The position numbers and the translations under genes are program-made. Positions 41,978-51,282 of a DNA stretch of 54,298 nucleotides are shown here, piece by piece; positions within the stretch are counted from its first letter, which is position 1; each line of letters starts with the position of its first letter. Under the pieces are notes generated by a model. The model searched no databases, was not told where the DNA came from, and saw only the letters and a list, made by a program, of their open reading frames with translations. The DNA is taken from assembly GCA_947038155.1 (NCBI GenBank), contig CAMQVH010000018.1:1-54298 (forward strand), given 5' to 3'. Source of the DNA: an uncultured Bacteroides sp. GTDB taxonomy: Bacteria; Bacteroidota; Bacteroidia; Bacteroidales; Bacteroidaceae.

Positions 41978-44272
41978 ATGAACAAAATCATTAGCAAAGA
42001 ACGTTTTTCAGAGAAAGTATTCAAATTTGAAATTGAAGCCCCTCTAATTGCTAAATCCCGCAAGGCCGGACACTTCGTCATCGTACGTGTAGGCGAAAAG
42101 GGAGAACGTATGCCTTTGACTATCGCTGGTTCCGATGTGAAAAAAGGCACTATTACCTTGGTTGTACAAGAAGTCGGGCTGTCCTCTACCCGTCTTTGTG
42201 AACTGAACGAGGGTGACTATATTACCGACGTAGTAGGTCCGCTGGGACAAGCTACACATATAGAGAAGTTTGGGACAGTAGTCTGCGCCGGTGGCGGTGT
42301 AGGTGTAGCTCCGATGCTTCCTATCGTACAGGCTTTGAAAGCTGCCGGCAACCGTGTGATTACTGTGCTGGCCGGACGTAACAAGGACCTCATTATCCTG
42401 GAAAAAGAAATGCGCGAAAGCTCTGACGAAGTAATCATTATGACAGACGACGGTTCTTATGGCCGCAAAGGTCTGGTGACAGAAGGCGTGGAAGAAGTTA
42501 TCAAACGCGAAAAAGTAGATAAGTGCTTCGCTATCGGCCCTGCCATCATGATGAAATTCGTTTGTTTGCTGACTAAAAAATATGAGATTCCGACTGATGT
42601 TTCATTGAACACCATCATGGTGGACGGAACAGGTATGTGCGGTGCCTGCCGTATTACTGTGGGCGGAAAAACAAGATTCGTCTGCGTGGACGGACCCGAA
42701 TTCGACGGTCACCAAGTAGATTTTGACGAAATGCTGAAACGCATGGGCGCGTTCAAAAAAGTAGAACGCGAAGAAATGCACAAGTTGCAACCCGAATGTG
42801 AAGCGACTAAAGAAATCGACGAAAAGAGCCGCAACGCCGTCTGGAGACAGGAATTGCGTAAAGCAATGAAACCGAAAGAACGTACGGCTATTCCCCGCGT
42901 TGAGATGAACGAACTCGATGCAGAATACCGTTCACATAGCCGCAAAGAAGAAGTAAACCAAGGCTTGACGGCAGAACAGGCGGTTACAGAAGCAAAACGT
43001 TGCCTTGACTGTGCTAATCCGGGATGTACGGAAGGCTGTCCGGTAGGTATCGACATCCCCCGCTTCATCAAAAACATCGAACGTGGAGAATTTCTCGAAG
43101 CAGCCAAGACACTGAAAGAGACAAGTGCACTTCCGGCTGTCTGCGGTCGTGTTTGTCCGCAGGAGAAACAGTGTGAATCCAAATGTATCCATCTGAAGAT
43201 GAACGAAAAGCCGGTAGCTATCGGTTACCTCGAACGCTTTGCAGCCGATTACGAACGCGAAAGCGGACAGATTTCCGTTCCTGTCATCGCAGATAAAAAC
43301 GGCATCAAAATAGCTGTTATCGGTTCGGGACCTGCCGGATTGGCATTTGCCGGTGATATGGCGAAATATGGATATGATGTAACTGTATTCGAGGCCTTGC
43401 ACGAAATCGGCGGTGTATTGAAATATGGTATTCCCGAATTCCGTCTACCCAACAAGATTGTAGATGTGGAGATTGACAACCTTTCCAAGATGGGGGTCAA
43501 CTTCGTCAAAGACTGCATCGTAGGAAAGACTATCAGCGTAGAAGACCTGAAAGAAGAAGGTTTCAAAGGTATATTCGTGGCTTCCGGCGCCGGTCTACCC
43601 AACTTTATGAATATCCCCGGAGAGAATTCCATCAATATCATGTCTTCGAACGAATACCTCACTCGCGTCAACCTGATGGATGCTGCCAGCGAAGAATCTG
43701 ATACTCCGGTAGCTTTCGGCAAGAACGTAGCTGTGATTGGTGGCGGTAATACCGCTATGGACTCCGTCCGTACGGCAAAACGCCTGGGAGCTGAACGCGC
43801 CATGATTATCTATCGCCGCTCGGAAGAGGAAATGCCCGCCCGTATCGAAGAGGTGAAACATGCCAAGGAAGAGGGAGTGGAATTCCTGACACTACATAAT
43901 CCGATTGAATATATCGCAGACGAACAAGGATGCGTGAAACAGGTAATCCTGCAAAAGATGGAATTGGGCGAACCGGACGCTTCCGGACGTCGTAGCCCTG
44001 TGGCTATACCCGGTGCGACAGAGACGATTGACATTGATTTGGCTATCGTAAGTGTCGGTGTATCTCCCAACCCGATTGTCCCGAGTTCAATCAAAGGACT
44101 GGAATTGGGACGCAAAGGAACGATTGCCGTCAATGAAAATATGGAATCTTCTATCCCGATGATTTATGCAGGTGGCGACATCGTTCGCGGTGGAGCTACC
44201 GTGATTCTTGCTATGGGAGACGGCCGCAAGGCTGCCGCTGCCATGAATGAACAGTTAACGGTTAGTGATTAA
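41978..44272 (+). CDS. Fused NfnA/NfnB-like oxidoreductase (FNR-like subunit plus GltD-like subunit)
   Basis: This 764-residue protein joins two enzymes. Residues 1-250 are a ferredoxin-NADP reductase-like / DHOD-B-like unit with an NAD site (VVCAGGGVGVAPMLP, near 100) and a [2Fe-2S] cluster (MCGACRITVGGKTRFVCVDG, near 220). From about 340 comes a GltD-like unit with [4Fe-4S] motifs (CLDCANPGCTEGCPVG and CGRVCPQEKQCESKC), an FAD site AVIGSGPAGLAFA and an NADPH site AVIGGGNTAMDS. It is often annotated as glutamate synthase small subunit. However, no gltB-like large subunit is beside it. The domain set equals NfnA plus NfnB, the electron-bifurcating NADH-dependent ferredoxin:NADP reductase, or a sulfide dehydrogenase. 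The true reaction is not known. Confidence 0.9.
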   Translation: MNKIISKERFSEKVFKFEIEAPLIAKSRKAGHFVIVRVGEKGERMPLTIAGSDVKKGTITLVVQEVGLSSTRLCELNEGDYITDVVGPLGQATHIEKFGTVVCAGGGVGVAPMLPIVQALKAAGNRVITVLAGRNKDLIILEKEMRESSDEVIIMTDDGSYGRKGLVTEGVEEVIKREKVDKCFAIGPAIMMKFVCLLTKKYEIPTDVSLNTIMVDGTGMCGACRITVGGKTRFVCVDGPEFDGHQVDFDEMLKRMGAFKKVEREEMHKLQPECEATKEIDEKSRNAVWRQELRKAMKPKERTAIPRVEMNELDAEYRSHSRKEEVNQGLTAEQAVTEAKRCLDCANPGCTEGCPVGIDIPRFIKNIERGEFLEAAKTLKETSALPAVCGRVCPQEKQCESKCIHLKMNEKPVAIGYLERFAADYERESGQISVPVIADKNGIKIAVIGSGPAGLAFAGDMAKYGYDVTVFEALHEIGGVLKYGIPEFRLPNKIVDVEIDNLSKMGVNFVKDCIVGKTISVEDLKEEGFKGIFVASGAGLPNFMNIPGENSINIMSSNEYLTRVNLMDAASEESDTPVAFGKNVAVIGGGNTAMDSVRTAKRLGAERAMIIYRRSEEEMPARIEEVKHAKEEGVEFLTLHNPIEYIADEQGCVKQVILQKMELGEPDASGRRSPVAIPGATETIDIDLAIVSVGVSPNPIVPSSIKGLELGRKGTIAVNENMESSIPMIYAGGDIVRGGATVILAMGDGRKAAAAMNEQLTVSD

Positions 44273-44281
44273 CGGCTGAAG

Positions 44282-44343
44282 TTGATGATAAAAAATAAGC
44301 GGTGGATAATTAAGTTTATCCACCGCTTATTTTTTATCATCAA
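44282..44343. terminator. Bidirectional terminator, perfect 28-bp palindrome
   Basis: The arm at 44282-44309 is exactly complementary to 44316-44343, with a 6-base loop. It has a GC-rich core (GCGGTGG/CCACCGC) and A6/T6 flanks, so it can end transcription from both the NfnAB-like gene and panD, which converge here. Confidence 0.9.
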
Positions 44344-44388
44344 GTAATGGTGCGATTGTCAATCACCGGCCACTACTCCGTTAATCGT

Positions 44389-44739
44389 TTACAGCACTTT
44401 GTTCGTCGCGGGGTCCGGGAATATGACAGTCGGTTTGAACGACTTGGCTTCCTCAAAATCCATCAATGCGTAAGACATGATAATGACAATATCATCCGGT
44501 TGCACCTTACGGGCGGCAGCACCATTCAGGCAAATCTTACCCGAACCGCGTTCACCTTTGATAATATAGGTTTCAAAGCGTTCACCGTTGTTATTATCAG
44601 CGATATACACTTTTTCTCCCGCAATCATGTTCGCGGCGTCCAACAGGTCTTCATCAATCGTAATACTACCCATGTAGTTCAGATTGGCCTCCGTGACACG
44701 TGCACAATGAATTTTCGACTTCAACACTTCAATCATCAT
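44389..44739 (-). CDS. panD: Aspartate 1-decarboxylase
   Basis: This pyruvoyl enzyme makes beta-alanine from aspartate for pantothenate synthesis. Its 116 residues match the family. The proenzyme cleaves itself between Gly24 and Ser25 in NYMGSITID, and Ser25 becomes the pyruvoyl group. [15 protein letters not shown] and [20 protein letters not shown] are family hallmarks. It is 18 bases after panC, so the two are co-transcribed and supply consecutive steps of one pathway. Confidence 0.96.
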   Translation of the reverse strand: MMIEVLKSKIHCARVTEANLNYMGSITIDEDLLDAANMIAGEKVYIADNNNGERFETYIIKGERGSGKICLNGAAARKVQPDDIVIIMSYALMDFEEAKSFKPTVIFPDPATNKVL

Positions 44740-44757
44740 AAGGTTTCGTCTTTTTAG

Positions 44758-45603
44758 TTATTCTTTATATTTAATGTTATCAATCAAGCGGACTTCCCCA
44801 CAGAATACAGTAATGCATCCTACTGCATAAGAAGTATCCTCCCAATTATTTATCTTCTGCAATGTATTTCCGTCTACGATTTCAAAATACTCCAACCGCA
44901 AGCCTGGAGCAACTTCAATCGCATCTTCCACCATCTTCTGCGTTTCGCTCACTGTGTGAGTGGCTGCAAAGTTACGACTTTTAAATAAGGTCTGAGAAAT
45001 ATTTAAAGCATTTTCACGTTCTTGTGCAGATAAACGCTTGTTCCGGCTGCTCAATGCCAAACCATCCTCTTCACGGACAATCGGACAACCTACAATCTCC
45101 AACTCATATTGCAACTGGCGCACCATCTCACGGATAATCGCCAATTGCTGGAAATCTTTCTCACCGAAATAGGCCTTGTCCGGCTGTACAGCATCAAACA
45201 ATTTGCTGACAATCTGGCAAACCCCATTGAAATGTCCCGGACGGAAAGCACCTTCCATCACCGTATCTAATGGTGCATAGCTAAATTGACGAGTATCCGG
45301 CTCCGGATACATTTCGCTTACCGAAGGAGCAAAAGCGAAATCCGCTCCGCATTCTTCCAACAAACGGCAATCTGCATCTAATGTACGCGGATACTTCTCT
45401 AAATCGTTTTTATCGTTAAACTGTGTGGGATTCACAAAAACACTCACAACAGTTACACCATTCTCACTTACGCTGCGCTTTACCAGAGATGCATGTCCCG
45501 CGTGTAAAGCACCCATTGTAGGAACCAGTCCTACCGTTTCACCTTGGGCTCTCAAGGCAGTCAATTCTGCCTGTAAGTCCTTGATAGTGTGCACTATTTT
45601 CAT
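44758..45603 (-). CDS. panC: Pantothenate synthetase
   Basis: This enzyme joins pantoate and beta-alanine using ATP to make pantothenate. The ATG at 45603 ([17 protein letters not shown]) gives 281 residues; an upstream TTG adds only three. Motifs are [15 protein letters not shown], with the HxGH nucleotide site, [17 protein letters not shown] and the KMSKS-like SSRNKRLS. It heads the panC-panD operon and is divergent from the GT5 gene. Confidence 0.96.
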   Translation of the reverse strand: MKIVHTIKDLQAELTALRAQGETVGLVPTMGALHAGHASLVKRSVSENGVTVVSVFVNPTQFNDKNDLEKYPRTLDADCRLLEECGADFAFAPSVSEMYPEPDTRQFSYAPLDTVMEGAFRPGHFNGVCQIVSKLFDAVQPDKAYFGEKDFQQLAIIREMVRQLQYELEIVGCPIVREEDGLALSSRNKRLSAQERENALNISQTLFKSRNFAATHTVSETQKMVEDAIEVAPGLRLEYFEIVDGNTLQKINNWEDTSYAVGCITVFCGEVRLIDNIKYKE

Positions 45604-45709
45604 TTTCGTCAATTGGTTTATGTTTTACTCGTTTGCAAAAACTCTGCAAAATAAACTAATATTTGCCACATAAAGAAAGAATATGGTATTTAAAGTTCCT
45701 TTTTTTTGC

Positions 45710-45717
45710 TATCTTTG
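45710..45717 (+). promoter_or_regulatory. -7 box of the GT5-domain gene
   Basis: TATCTTTG is an exact TAnnTTTG match, 29 bases before the ATG at 45746. It lies in the 142-base divergent region shared with panC. Confidence 0.55.
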
Positions 45718-45745
45718 CAGAATATTATAGTGAACTATTGTTATT

Positions 45746-46582
45746 ATGACAAAGGCGAATAAAGTTTTATTTATTACTCAAGAGATTACACCTTACGTTT
45801 CAGAATCCGAAATGGCCAATATAGGTAGAAACCTTCCACAGGCAATACAAGAAAAAGGCCGTGAAATCAGAACCTTCATGCCCAAATGGGGAAACATCAA
45901 CGAGCGCAGAAACCAACTGCACGAAGTGATCCGTCTCTCCGGGATGAACCTGATTATCGATGATACTGACCACCCACTGATTATAAAAGTCGCTTCTATC
46001 CAATCCGCACGTATGCAGGTATATTTCATCGACAACGATGATTATTTCCAGAACCGCTTGCAGACAGCGGACGAAAATGGTGTGGAATATGATGACAACG
46101 ACAGTCGCGCCATCTTCTATGCACGGGGTGTACTGGAAACAGTGAAGAAACTTCGTTGGTGTCCGGATGTAATCCATTGCCATGGCTGGATGACGGCTCT
46201 GGCTCCTCTTTATATTAAGAAAGCCTACAAAGACGAGCCTTCTTTCCGTGATGCCAAGGTAGTATTCTCGGTTTATGAGGACGACTTCAAGAATACACTT
46301 AGCGACGACTTCGCCGCAAAGCTGATGCTAAAAGGTATTTCAAAGAAAGATTTAGGCGACTTGAATGTACCAATGGACTACGCCGCTCTTTGCAAACTAG
46401 CTGTCGACTACTCTGACGGAGTTATACAGAATAGCGAAAAGGTAGACGAGTCTATTATTGAATACGCCCGCCAATCAGGCAAATTGGTACTTGACTACCA
46501 GAACCCGGAAAACTACGCAGATGCTTGCAACGAGTTCTACGACCAGGTATGGGAAGCCACTGCAAACGAAAAAGAAGAATAA
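45746..46582 (+). CDS. Glycogen/starch synthase catalytic-domain protein (GT5 N-terminal domain only)
   Basis: This 278-residue cytoplasmic protein matches only the N-terminal starch-synthase domain of glycogen synthases (LFITQEITPYVSESEMANIG, VIHCHGWMTALAPLYIKKAY). The C-terminal GT1-like nucleotide-sugar half is absent. The usual KxGGL glucose-nucleotide motif is replaced by PYVSESEMANI. It therefore probably does not make glycogen by itself; a regulatory or partner role is possible. Single-domain versions like this are recurrent in Bacteroides, so it is not simply broken. It is followed 21 bases later by a DUF4270 lipoprotein. Confidence 0.87.
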   Translation: MTKANKVLFITQEITPYVSESEMANIGRNLPQAIQEKGREIRTFMPKWGNINERRNQLHEVIRLSGMNLIIDDTDHPLIIKVASIQSARMQVYFIDNDDYFQNRLQTADENGVEYDDNDSRAIFYARGVLETVKKLRWCPDVIHCHGWMTALAPLYIKKAYKDEPSFRDAKVVFSVYEDDFKNTLSDDFAAKLMLKGISKKDLGDLNVPMDYAALCKLAVDYSDGVIQNSEKVDESIIEYARQSGKLVLDYQNPENYADACNEFYDQVWEATANEKEE

Positions 46583-46603
46583 AAAAATCAAGATACGACG
46601 ATC

Positions 46604-48352
46604 ATGAAAGCAAAATACGCCTTAATAGCTTTACTGGCAATCTCTTTTTTCGGTTGTGATGACAACACAGCAGGATTGGGATTGGGAATGTTTCCGGGAA
46701 GCGACCGAGATATTAATGGAAAGCTGACGACATTTGATGTTACAACGGAATCCGTTCCTGCAGGAGAAATTTACGCCAAAACAAATATTGGATATGTTGG
46801 GAAATTCACAGATGCAACATTTGGAACTTATGAAGCAGGATTTCTGGCTCAACTAAATTGTCCGCAAGGAATGACTTTCCCTGAAGCTTTTTCTGGGACT
46901 ACCACAAGTGGAACAGGAAAGATGATGACAAGTTTCAGTAATGTAGAAGATGCCGTATCTAAAAACTACACAATCATTAAAGATGGAAGTACTCCTATCG
47001 GTAACTGCCAAATTAATATTTATCTTTGGTATGACAGTTATTTTGGAGATTCATTGACAGCATGTCGCCTAAGTATGTATGAATTAGACAAGAAAAAGGT
47101 AGATGATAAGGGAAATAAACATTATTGGTATGAAGACCCAAAAGCATATTATACTAATATTAACCCTGCAGCATATTATGACAAAACAACAAGTTTATTA
47201 GGTAATAAAGCTTATACAGCAGTTGACTTATCTATCAGCGACTCCATACGTAACCTTTCTACATACGTCCCTTATGTTAAAATTACATTGGATCAAGAAA
47301 AAACAAAAGAACTAGGAAAAGAACTCCTTAAAGAAGGCCGCACTAAGGATTTATATCAAAAATTTCAAAATATATTTCCTGGATTATATGTAAAAAGCGA
47401 CTATGGTGATGGAACGATTCTCTATATCAATACCATACAAATGGATGTGACATTTTTGGAACATGCAAGAGATAGCGTTACAGGTGGTCTACTACATACA
47501 TCTACTGGAAAAGACTCTGTAGTATATAGTAGACGTTCATTTACTTCTACCCGTGAAATTATTCAAGCAAACAGTTTGAATAATGAACAAGATGCTATTG
47601 AGAGTTGCATTGAAAATCCCGATTTGACTTATATAAAAAGTCCTGCTGGCATTTTCACTCAGGTAACTATTCCTGTTAGCGAAATAGCAAAAGAATTACA
47701 AGGGGACACTTTGAATGCTGTAAAACTTGGAATTCCCATTTATAATGAAACGAATGATAAGAAATTTGAAATGTCCAAACCAAGAAATGTTTTATTGATA
47801 CGCAAAAAGTACAAAGATACTTTTTTTGAAAAGAATCAACTTAGTGATGGTACAACTTCAGCCCTATTTGATTATTCAAATAATTCACTTAGCTTTACCC
47901 AATATACATTCAACAATATCACTCAAATGATTAACAATTGTTTAGCGGATAGAGAAGCTGCCCGAAAAGCATTACCTATAACATTTTATATCCCCGATCC
48001 AAACGATCCTGAAGAAGAACCTAAAAAAGAAATAGCAACTACCATCGAACAATGGGAAGAATTAAGTGAATGGAACAAGTTCATACTTATCCCAGTACTT
48101 GTTACCAAAGATTCTTCTTCAAGTAATAGTTATTATGGAAGTTCTTCTAACATAATAAGCATACAACATGACTTAAAGCCTGGTTATGTACGTTTGAAAG
48201 GTGGTAAAAATGGAGAAAAAATGATTCAAGAAGTAAAAAATGGAGAACCTCAATACAACCAAGATGGAACTCCTAAAATGATACATGAATACCCTAATAA
48301 TGTATTAAAATTAGAAGTTGTATCCACTAACTTTGAACCAATATCAAAATAA
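46604..48352 (+). CDS. DUF4270 family lipoprotein
   Basis: This 582-residue secreted protein starts with a lipoprotein signal (LLAISFFGCDDN, Cys about residue 18) and matches the Bacteroidetes DUF4270 family, of unknown function. It has VTTESVPAGEIYAKTNIGYV and GTYEAGFLAQL near the N-terminus, as seen in the family. The central and C-terminal parts are visibly more AT-rich than neighbouring genes. It is probably co-transcribed with the GT5-domain gene. Surface exposure is likely; function is not known. Confidence 0.85.
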   Translation: MKAKYALIALLAISFFGCDDNTAGLGLGMFPGSDRDINGKLTTFDVTTESVPAGEIYAKTNIGYVGKFTDATFGTYEAGFLAQLNCPQGMTFPEAFSGTTTSGTGKMMTSFSNVEDAVSKNYTIIKDGSTPIGNCQINIYLWYDSYFGDSLTACRLSMYELDKKKVDDKGNKHYWYEDPKAYYTNINPAAYYDKTTSLLGNKAYTAVDLSISDSIRNLSTYVPYVKITLDQEKTKELGKELLKEGRTKDLYQKFQNIFPGLYVKSDYGDGTILYINTIQMDVTFLEHARDSVTGGLLHTSTGKDSVVYSRRSFTSTREIIQANSLNNEQDAIESCIENPDLTYIKSPAGIFTQVTIPVSEIAKELQGDTLNAVKLGIPIYNETNDKKFEMSKPRNVLLIRKKYKDTFFEKNQLSDGTTSALFDYSNNSLSFTQYTFNNITQMINNCLADREAARKALPITFYIPDPNDPEEEPKKEIATTIEQWEELSEWNKFILIPVLVTKDSSSSNSYYGSSSNIISIQHDLKPGYVRLKGGKNGEKMIQEVKNGEPQYNQDGTPKMIHEYPNNVLKLEVVSTNFEPISK

Positions 48353-48382
48353 AAAATAATAGAGACACATCTATAAAATATC

Positions 48383-48422
48383 AGCGCGGATTACTTGAAT
48401 GTAATTCGCGCTATTATTTTAT
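48383..48422 (+). terminator. Terminator after the DUF4270 gene
   Basis: AGCGCGGATTAC (48383-48394) pairs with GTAATTCGCGCT (48401-48412) with one G-T pair, followed by ATTATTTTAT. It starts 31 bases after the stop. Confidence 0.75.
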
Positions 48423-48451
48423 AGAAATATTCAAAAGACAATGATATAATG

Positions 48452-48493
48452 AAAAAGCCGTGAATTTGACCTTCATCAGATTCACGGCTTTTT
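48452..48493. terminator. Terminator after the glycogen operon
   Basis: AAAAAGCCGTGAAT (48452-48465) pairs perfectly with ATTCACGGCTTTTT (48480-48493). On the minus strand it ends in a T-run 20 bases after the GH57 stop. On the plus strand it could also back up the DUF4270 terminator. Confidence 0.85.
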
Positions 48494-48512
48494 ATATTAA
48501 GAGCGACTTATC

Positions 48513-49982
48513 TTATCCTTCTTTCTTTGCTGTAGTTTTCTTAGCTTTTGCAGCCGGTTTCTTTGGTTCAGTAGCCTTTTTAGCGGTAGCTTTCTTGGCG
48601 GCAGGTTTAGCAGCTTTAGCACCAGACTCTTTTACTACAGGTTCAGCAGCAGCCGCAGTCTGCTTCTTTGCCGTAGTCTTTTTAGCAGCTTCCTTTGCAA
48701 CCTTTGCCTGCAATTTCTCAACCTCTTTCTCCAACTCAGTGATTTCGTCACCTTGATTCTTAATCGTAGTCAACAAAGAGTTAAGTTCTTCGCTGTCAAC
48801 ATCTGAAGGATACAATGAATCCACCCGTTTGATAAAGTCAGCCAGAATATTCATGTAGTTAGTGAAAGCATCATAAGGAGAGTCATAGATACCACGATTC
48901 AACCACATACCGTTATTCTTTGTAGTCATGAAACGGAAATTATTGCTGGCCTGCAAATAATCCCAGTCCTGCTTGATACGACGGTCGTCACTTAAATGAA
49001 TGCGCTCTGCTACACTATACAGTTTATTAAAAGCTTCACGTTGCATTACATTGCCCAGCCAGCAGCTAGTATCCCTCTCTTCATCTACCCATGACATCGG
49101 ATAAGCAACATCAAGCTGAGAAACAGATTTCAACTTCGTCACGATATCCGTTGGCGTAGAGAAAGTAATGCCTTTCGCTTTCGCACATTCCGGCAAAGCT
49201 TTCAGGAATTCGAGAATATTGGAAGATAACGGCTGAGCCATACCCAGCGCACTCAATTCCATAAAGATATTGATAACTTGTTCTTCTTGTGGCAATGCAT
49301 CAATCCAATTGATATATTTGTCCGCAAACAAAGGATATTCCGCCCAATCCGAATTAGAAAAACGCAAACTTATATCATCTGACAGTTTGAAATCTCTCAA
49401 TAGAAGTTTAAGGCTCGGAGCCTGATTACAGTGGTATACATAATGTGGGCTCTTCCATCCCAACACATGCTTGGCACCTTCTGTCAACATTCCCTTGAAC
49501 CCCATAGAAGCCACCAGACCACCAATCTCGTCCGAATAAATCAAACTGGAATTGCGGAACACTTTCGGTTCCTTTCCAAACATTTGTTTCATCTTATCAC
49601 GCTGACGAAGCACTTCTTCACGGAAGCAATCTTCATTGGCAAGTGAGGACAAGCCATGCGAATAAGGTTCACAAAGGAATTCACAACAACCGGTATCATT
49701 CAACTGATGCAATAAGTCAATCACTGCCGGAGCATGGATTTCAAGTTGCTCCAAAGCTACTCCCGAAATAGACAGCGCAACCTTAAAGGCACCGCCTGAA
49801 TTTTTCGCCATCTCAATCAATGTGCTGAGAGCAGGAATATATGAACGTTCGGCCACTTCATTCATGCCCGTTTCATTCGCATAATCATCATAATAATAAT
49901 GATCATTACCGATATCAAAGAAACGGTAGCGTTTCAAATGTATAATCTGATGTATCTCAAAATAAAGACAGATAGTTCTCAT
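48513..49982 (-). CDS. GH57 alpha-amylase/glucan-processing enzyme with histone-H1-like tail
   Basis: This 489-residue cytoplasmic protein has a GH57 catalytic region at about residues 1-390 (ICLYFEIHQIIHLKRY, GCCEFLCEPYSHGLSSL, VFRNSSLIYSDEIG). GH57 enzymes hydrolyse or transfer alpha-glucans. After it comes a coiled coil (about 398-435, ITELEKEVEKLQAKVAKEAA) and a 50-residue tail of Lys, Ala, Thr and Pro (AKKTTAKK, KPAAKKATAKKA) resembling histone H1. Such a tail is not part of GH57 chemistry and may bind nucleic acid, polyanions or glycogen. It is the third gene of the debranching-GT4-GH57 operon, 17 bases after the GT4. Confidence 0.92.
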   Translation of the reverse strand: MRTICLYFEIHQIIHLKRYRFFDIGNDHYYYDDYANETGMNEVAERSYIPALSTLIEMAKNSGGAFKVALSISGVALEQLEIHAPAVIDLLHQLNDTGCCEFLCEPYSHGLSSLANEDCFREEVLRQRDKMKQMFGKEPKVFRNSSLIYSDEIGGLVASMGFKGMLTEGAKHVLGWKSPHYVYHCNQAPSLKLLLRDFKLSDDISLRFSNSDWAEYPLFADKYINWIDALPQEEQVINIFMELSALGMAQPLSSNILEFLKALPECAKAKGITFSTPTDIVTKLKSVSQLDVAYPMSWVDEERDTSCWLGNVMQREAFNKLYSVAERIHLSDDRRIKQDWDYLQASNNFRFMTTKNNGMWLNRGIYDSPYDAFTNYMNILADFIKRVDSLYPSDVDSEELNSLLTTIKNQGDEITELEKEVEKLQAKVAKEAAKKTTAKKQTAAAAEPVVKESGAKAAKPAAKKATAKKATEPKKPAAKAKKTTAKKEG

Positions 49983-49999
49983 TTTTATATATTGTTTCG

Positions 50000-51265
50000 T
50001 TATTTACCATAGTTTCTTAACACATCCTCGTAGAGAGCACGGATTCTCAAACCGACTTTTTCCCAAGTAATTCCGTCCACCTCTTTCTTTCCTTCATCCT
50101 GCAGATAACTGAAAAGCGACGGATTGGTACAGATGGAATAAATGGCGTCGGCCATAGCATGTATATCCCAGTAGTCGGTCTTAATCACTTTGTCGAGAAT
50201 TTCACCACAACCCGACTGCTTTGAAATGATGGAAGGCGTCCCACACTGCATAGCTTCCAAAGGAGCGATACCGAAAGGCTCGGAAACGGAAGGCATGACA
50301 AACACATCACTATTCTTATAAACCTCATATACTTGTTTACCTTTCATAAAGCCCGGGAAGTGGAAACGGTCGGCAATGCCGCGTTCTGCCGCCAGGTTAA
50401 TCATGGCATTCAACATATCACCCGAACCCGCCATCACGAAACGGATATTACGGGTGCGTTTCAATACAAGTGCGGCAGCTTCCACAAAGTACTCCGGCCC
50501 TTTCTGCATGGTGATACGTCCGAGGAAAGTAACCACCTTCTCTTTAGAATGATCGGGACGCGGAATATCCAACAATTCCTGCGACAACGGATAGACGGCA
50601 TTGTGCATGGCAAATACCTTGCGCGGATCCTGGTGATACTCGTTAATAACCGTTCGGCGGGTAAGTTCGGACACACACATGATGCAATCGGCATGATCCA
50701 TGCCATTCTTCTCGATCGAATAAACAGTAGGATTTACTTTACCGCGGGAACGGTCGAAATCTGTTGCATGCACATGGATACAAAGCGGTTTGCCACTTAC
50801 CATCTTGGCATGTACACCGGCAGGATAAGTCAGCCAATCGTGTGCATGGATAATGTCAAATTCCTGCTGGCGGGCAACTACTCCGGCTATTATGGAGAAA
50901 TTGTTGATTTCTTCATGCAAGTTTCCAGGATAACCGCCGGCAAACTCCATACATCCCAAATCATTGACATGCATATAAGAAAAATCGGCATAGATATGAT
51001 CACGGAAAGAGTAATACTCTTCCGGCGACATCTCCAGCAAACGGGATTTCAAGTAGTCATAGTTGACATCACGCCACACGATAGGCACTTGATTCATACC
51101 GATGATTTTCAAGAACTTTTCTTCTTCTCCGCAAGGCTTGGGCATACAGAAAATCGTTTCCATATCACCTTGCAAACTCAATCCTTTAGTTATTCCGTAA
51201 GAAGCAACTGCAAGACCACCATATATTTTTGGGGGGAATTCCCAACCAAACATTAAAACTTTCAT
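50000..51265 (-). CDS. GT4-family glycosyltransferase (glycogen synthase-like)
   Basis: This 421-residue GT-B enzyme starts KVLMFGWEFPPKIYGGLAVA, contains HAHDWLTYPAGV and the retaining-GT motif SEPFGIAPLEAMQCGTP. It therefore has both halves of the fold, unlike the GT5-domain protein at 45746. Between a debranching enzyme and a GH57, it most likely builds the glycogen chain. Gaps on both sides are 17 bases. Confidence 0.92.
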   Translation of the reverse strand: MKVLMFGWEFPPKIYGGLAVASYGITKGLSLQGDMETIFCMPKPCGEEEKFLKIIGMNQVPIVWRDVNYDYLKSRLLEMSPEEYYSFRDHIYADFSYMHVNDLGCMEFAGGYPGNLHEEINNFSIIAGVVARQQEFDIIHAHDWLTYPAGVHAKMVSGKPLCIHVHATDFDRSRGKVNPTVYSIEKNGMDHADCIMCVSELTRRTVINEYHQDPRKVFAMHNAVYPLSQELLDIPRPDHSKEKVVTFLGRITMQKGPEYFVEAAALVLKRTRNIRFVMAGSGDMLNAMINLAAERGIADRFHFPGFMKGKQVYEVYKNSDVFVMPSVSEPFGIAPLEAMQCGTPSIISKQSGCGEILDKVIKTDYWDIHAMADAIYSICTNPSLFSYLQDEGKKEVDGITWEKVGLRIRALYEDVLRNYGK

Positions 51266-51282
51266 CTTCGTTCCTCCTTTCT

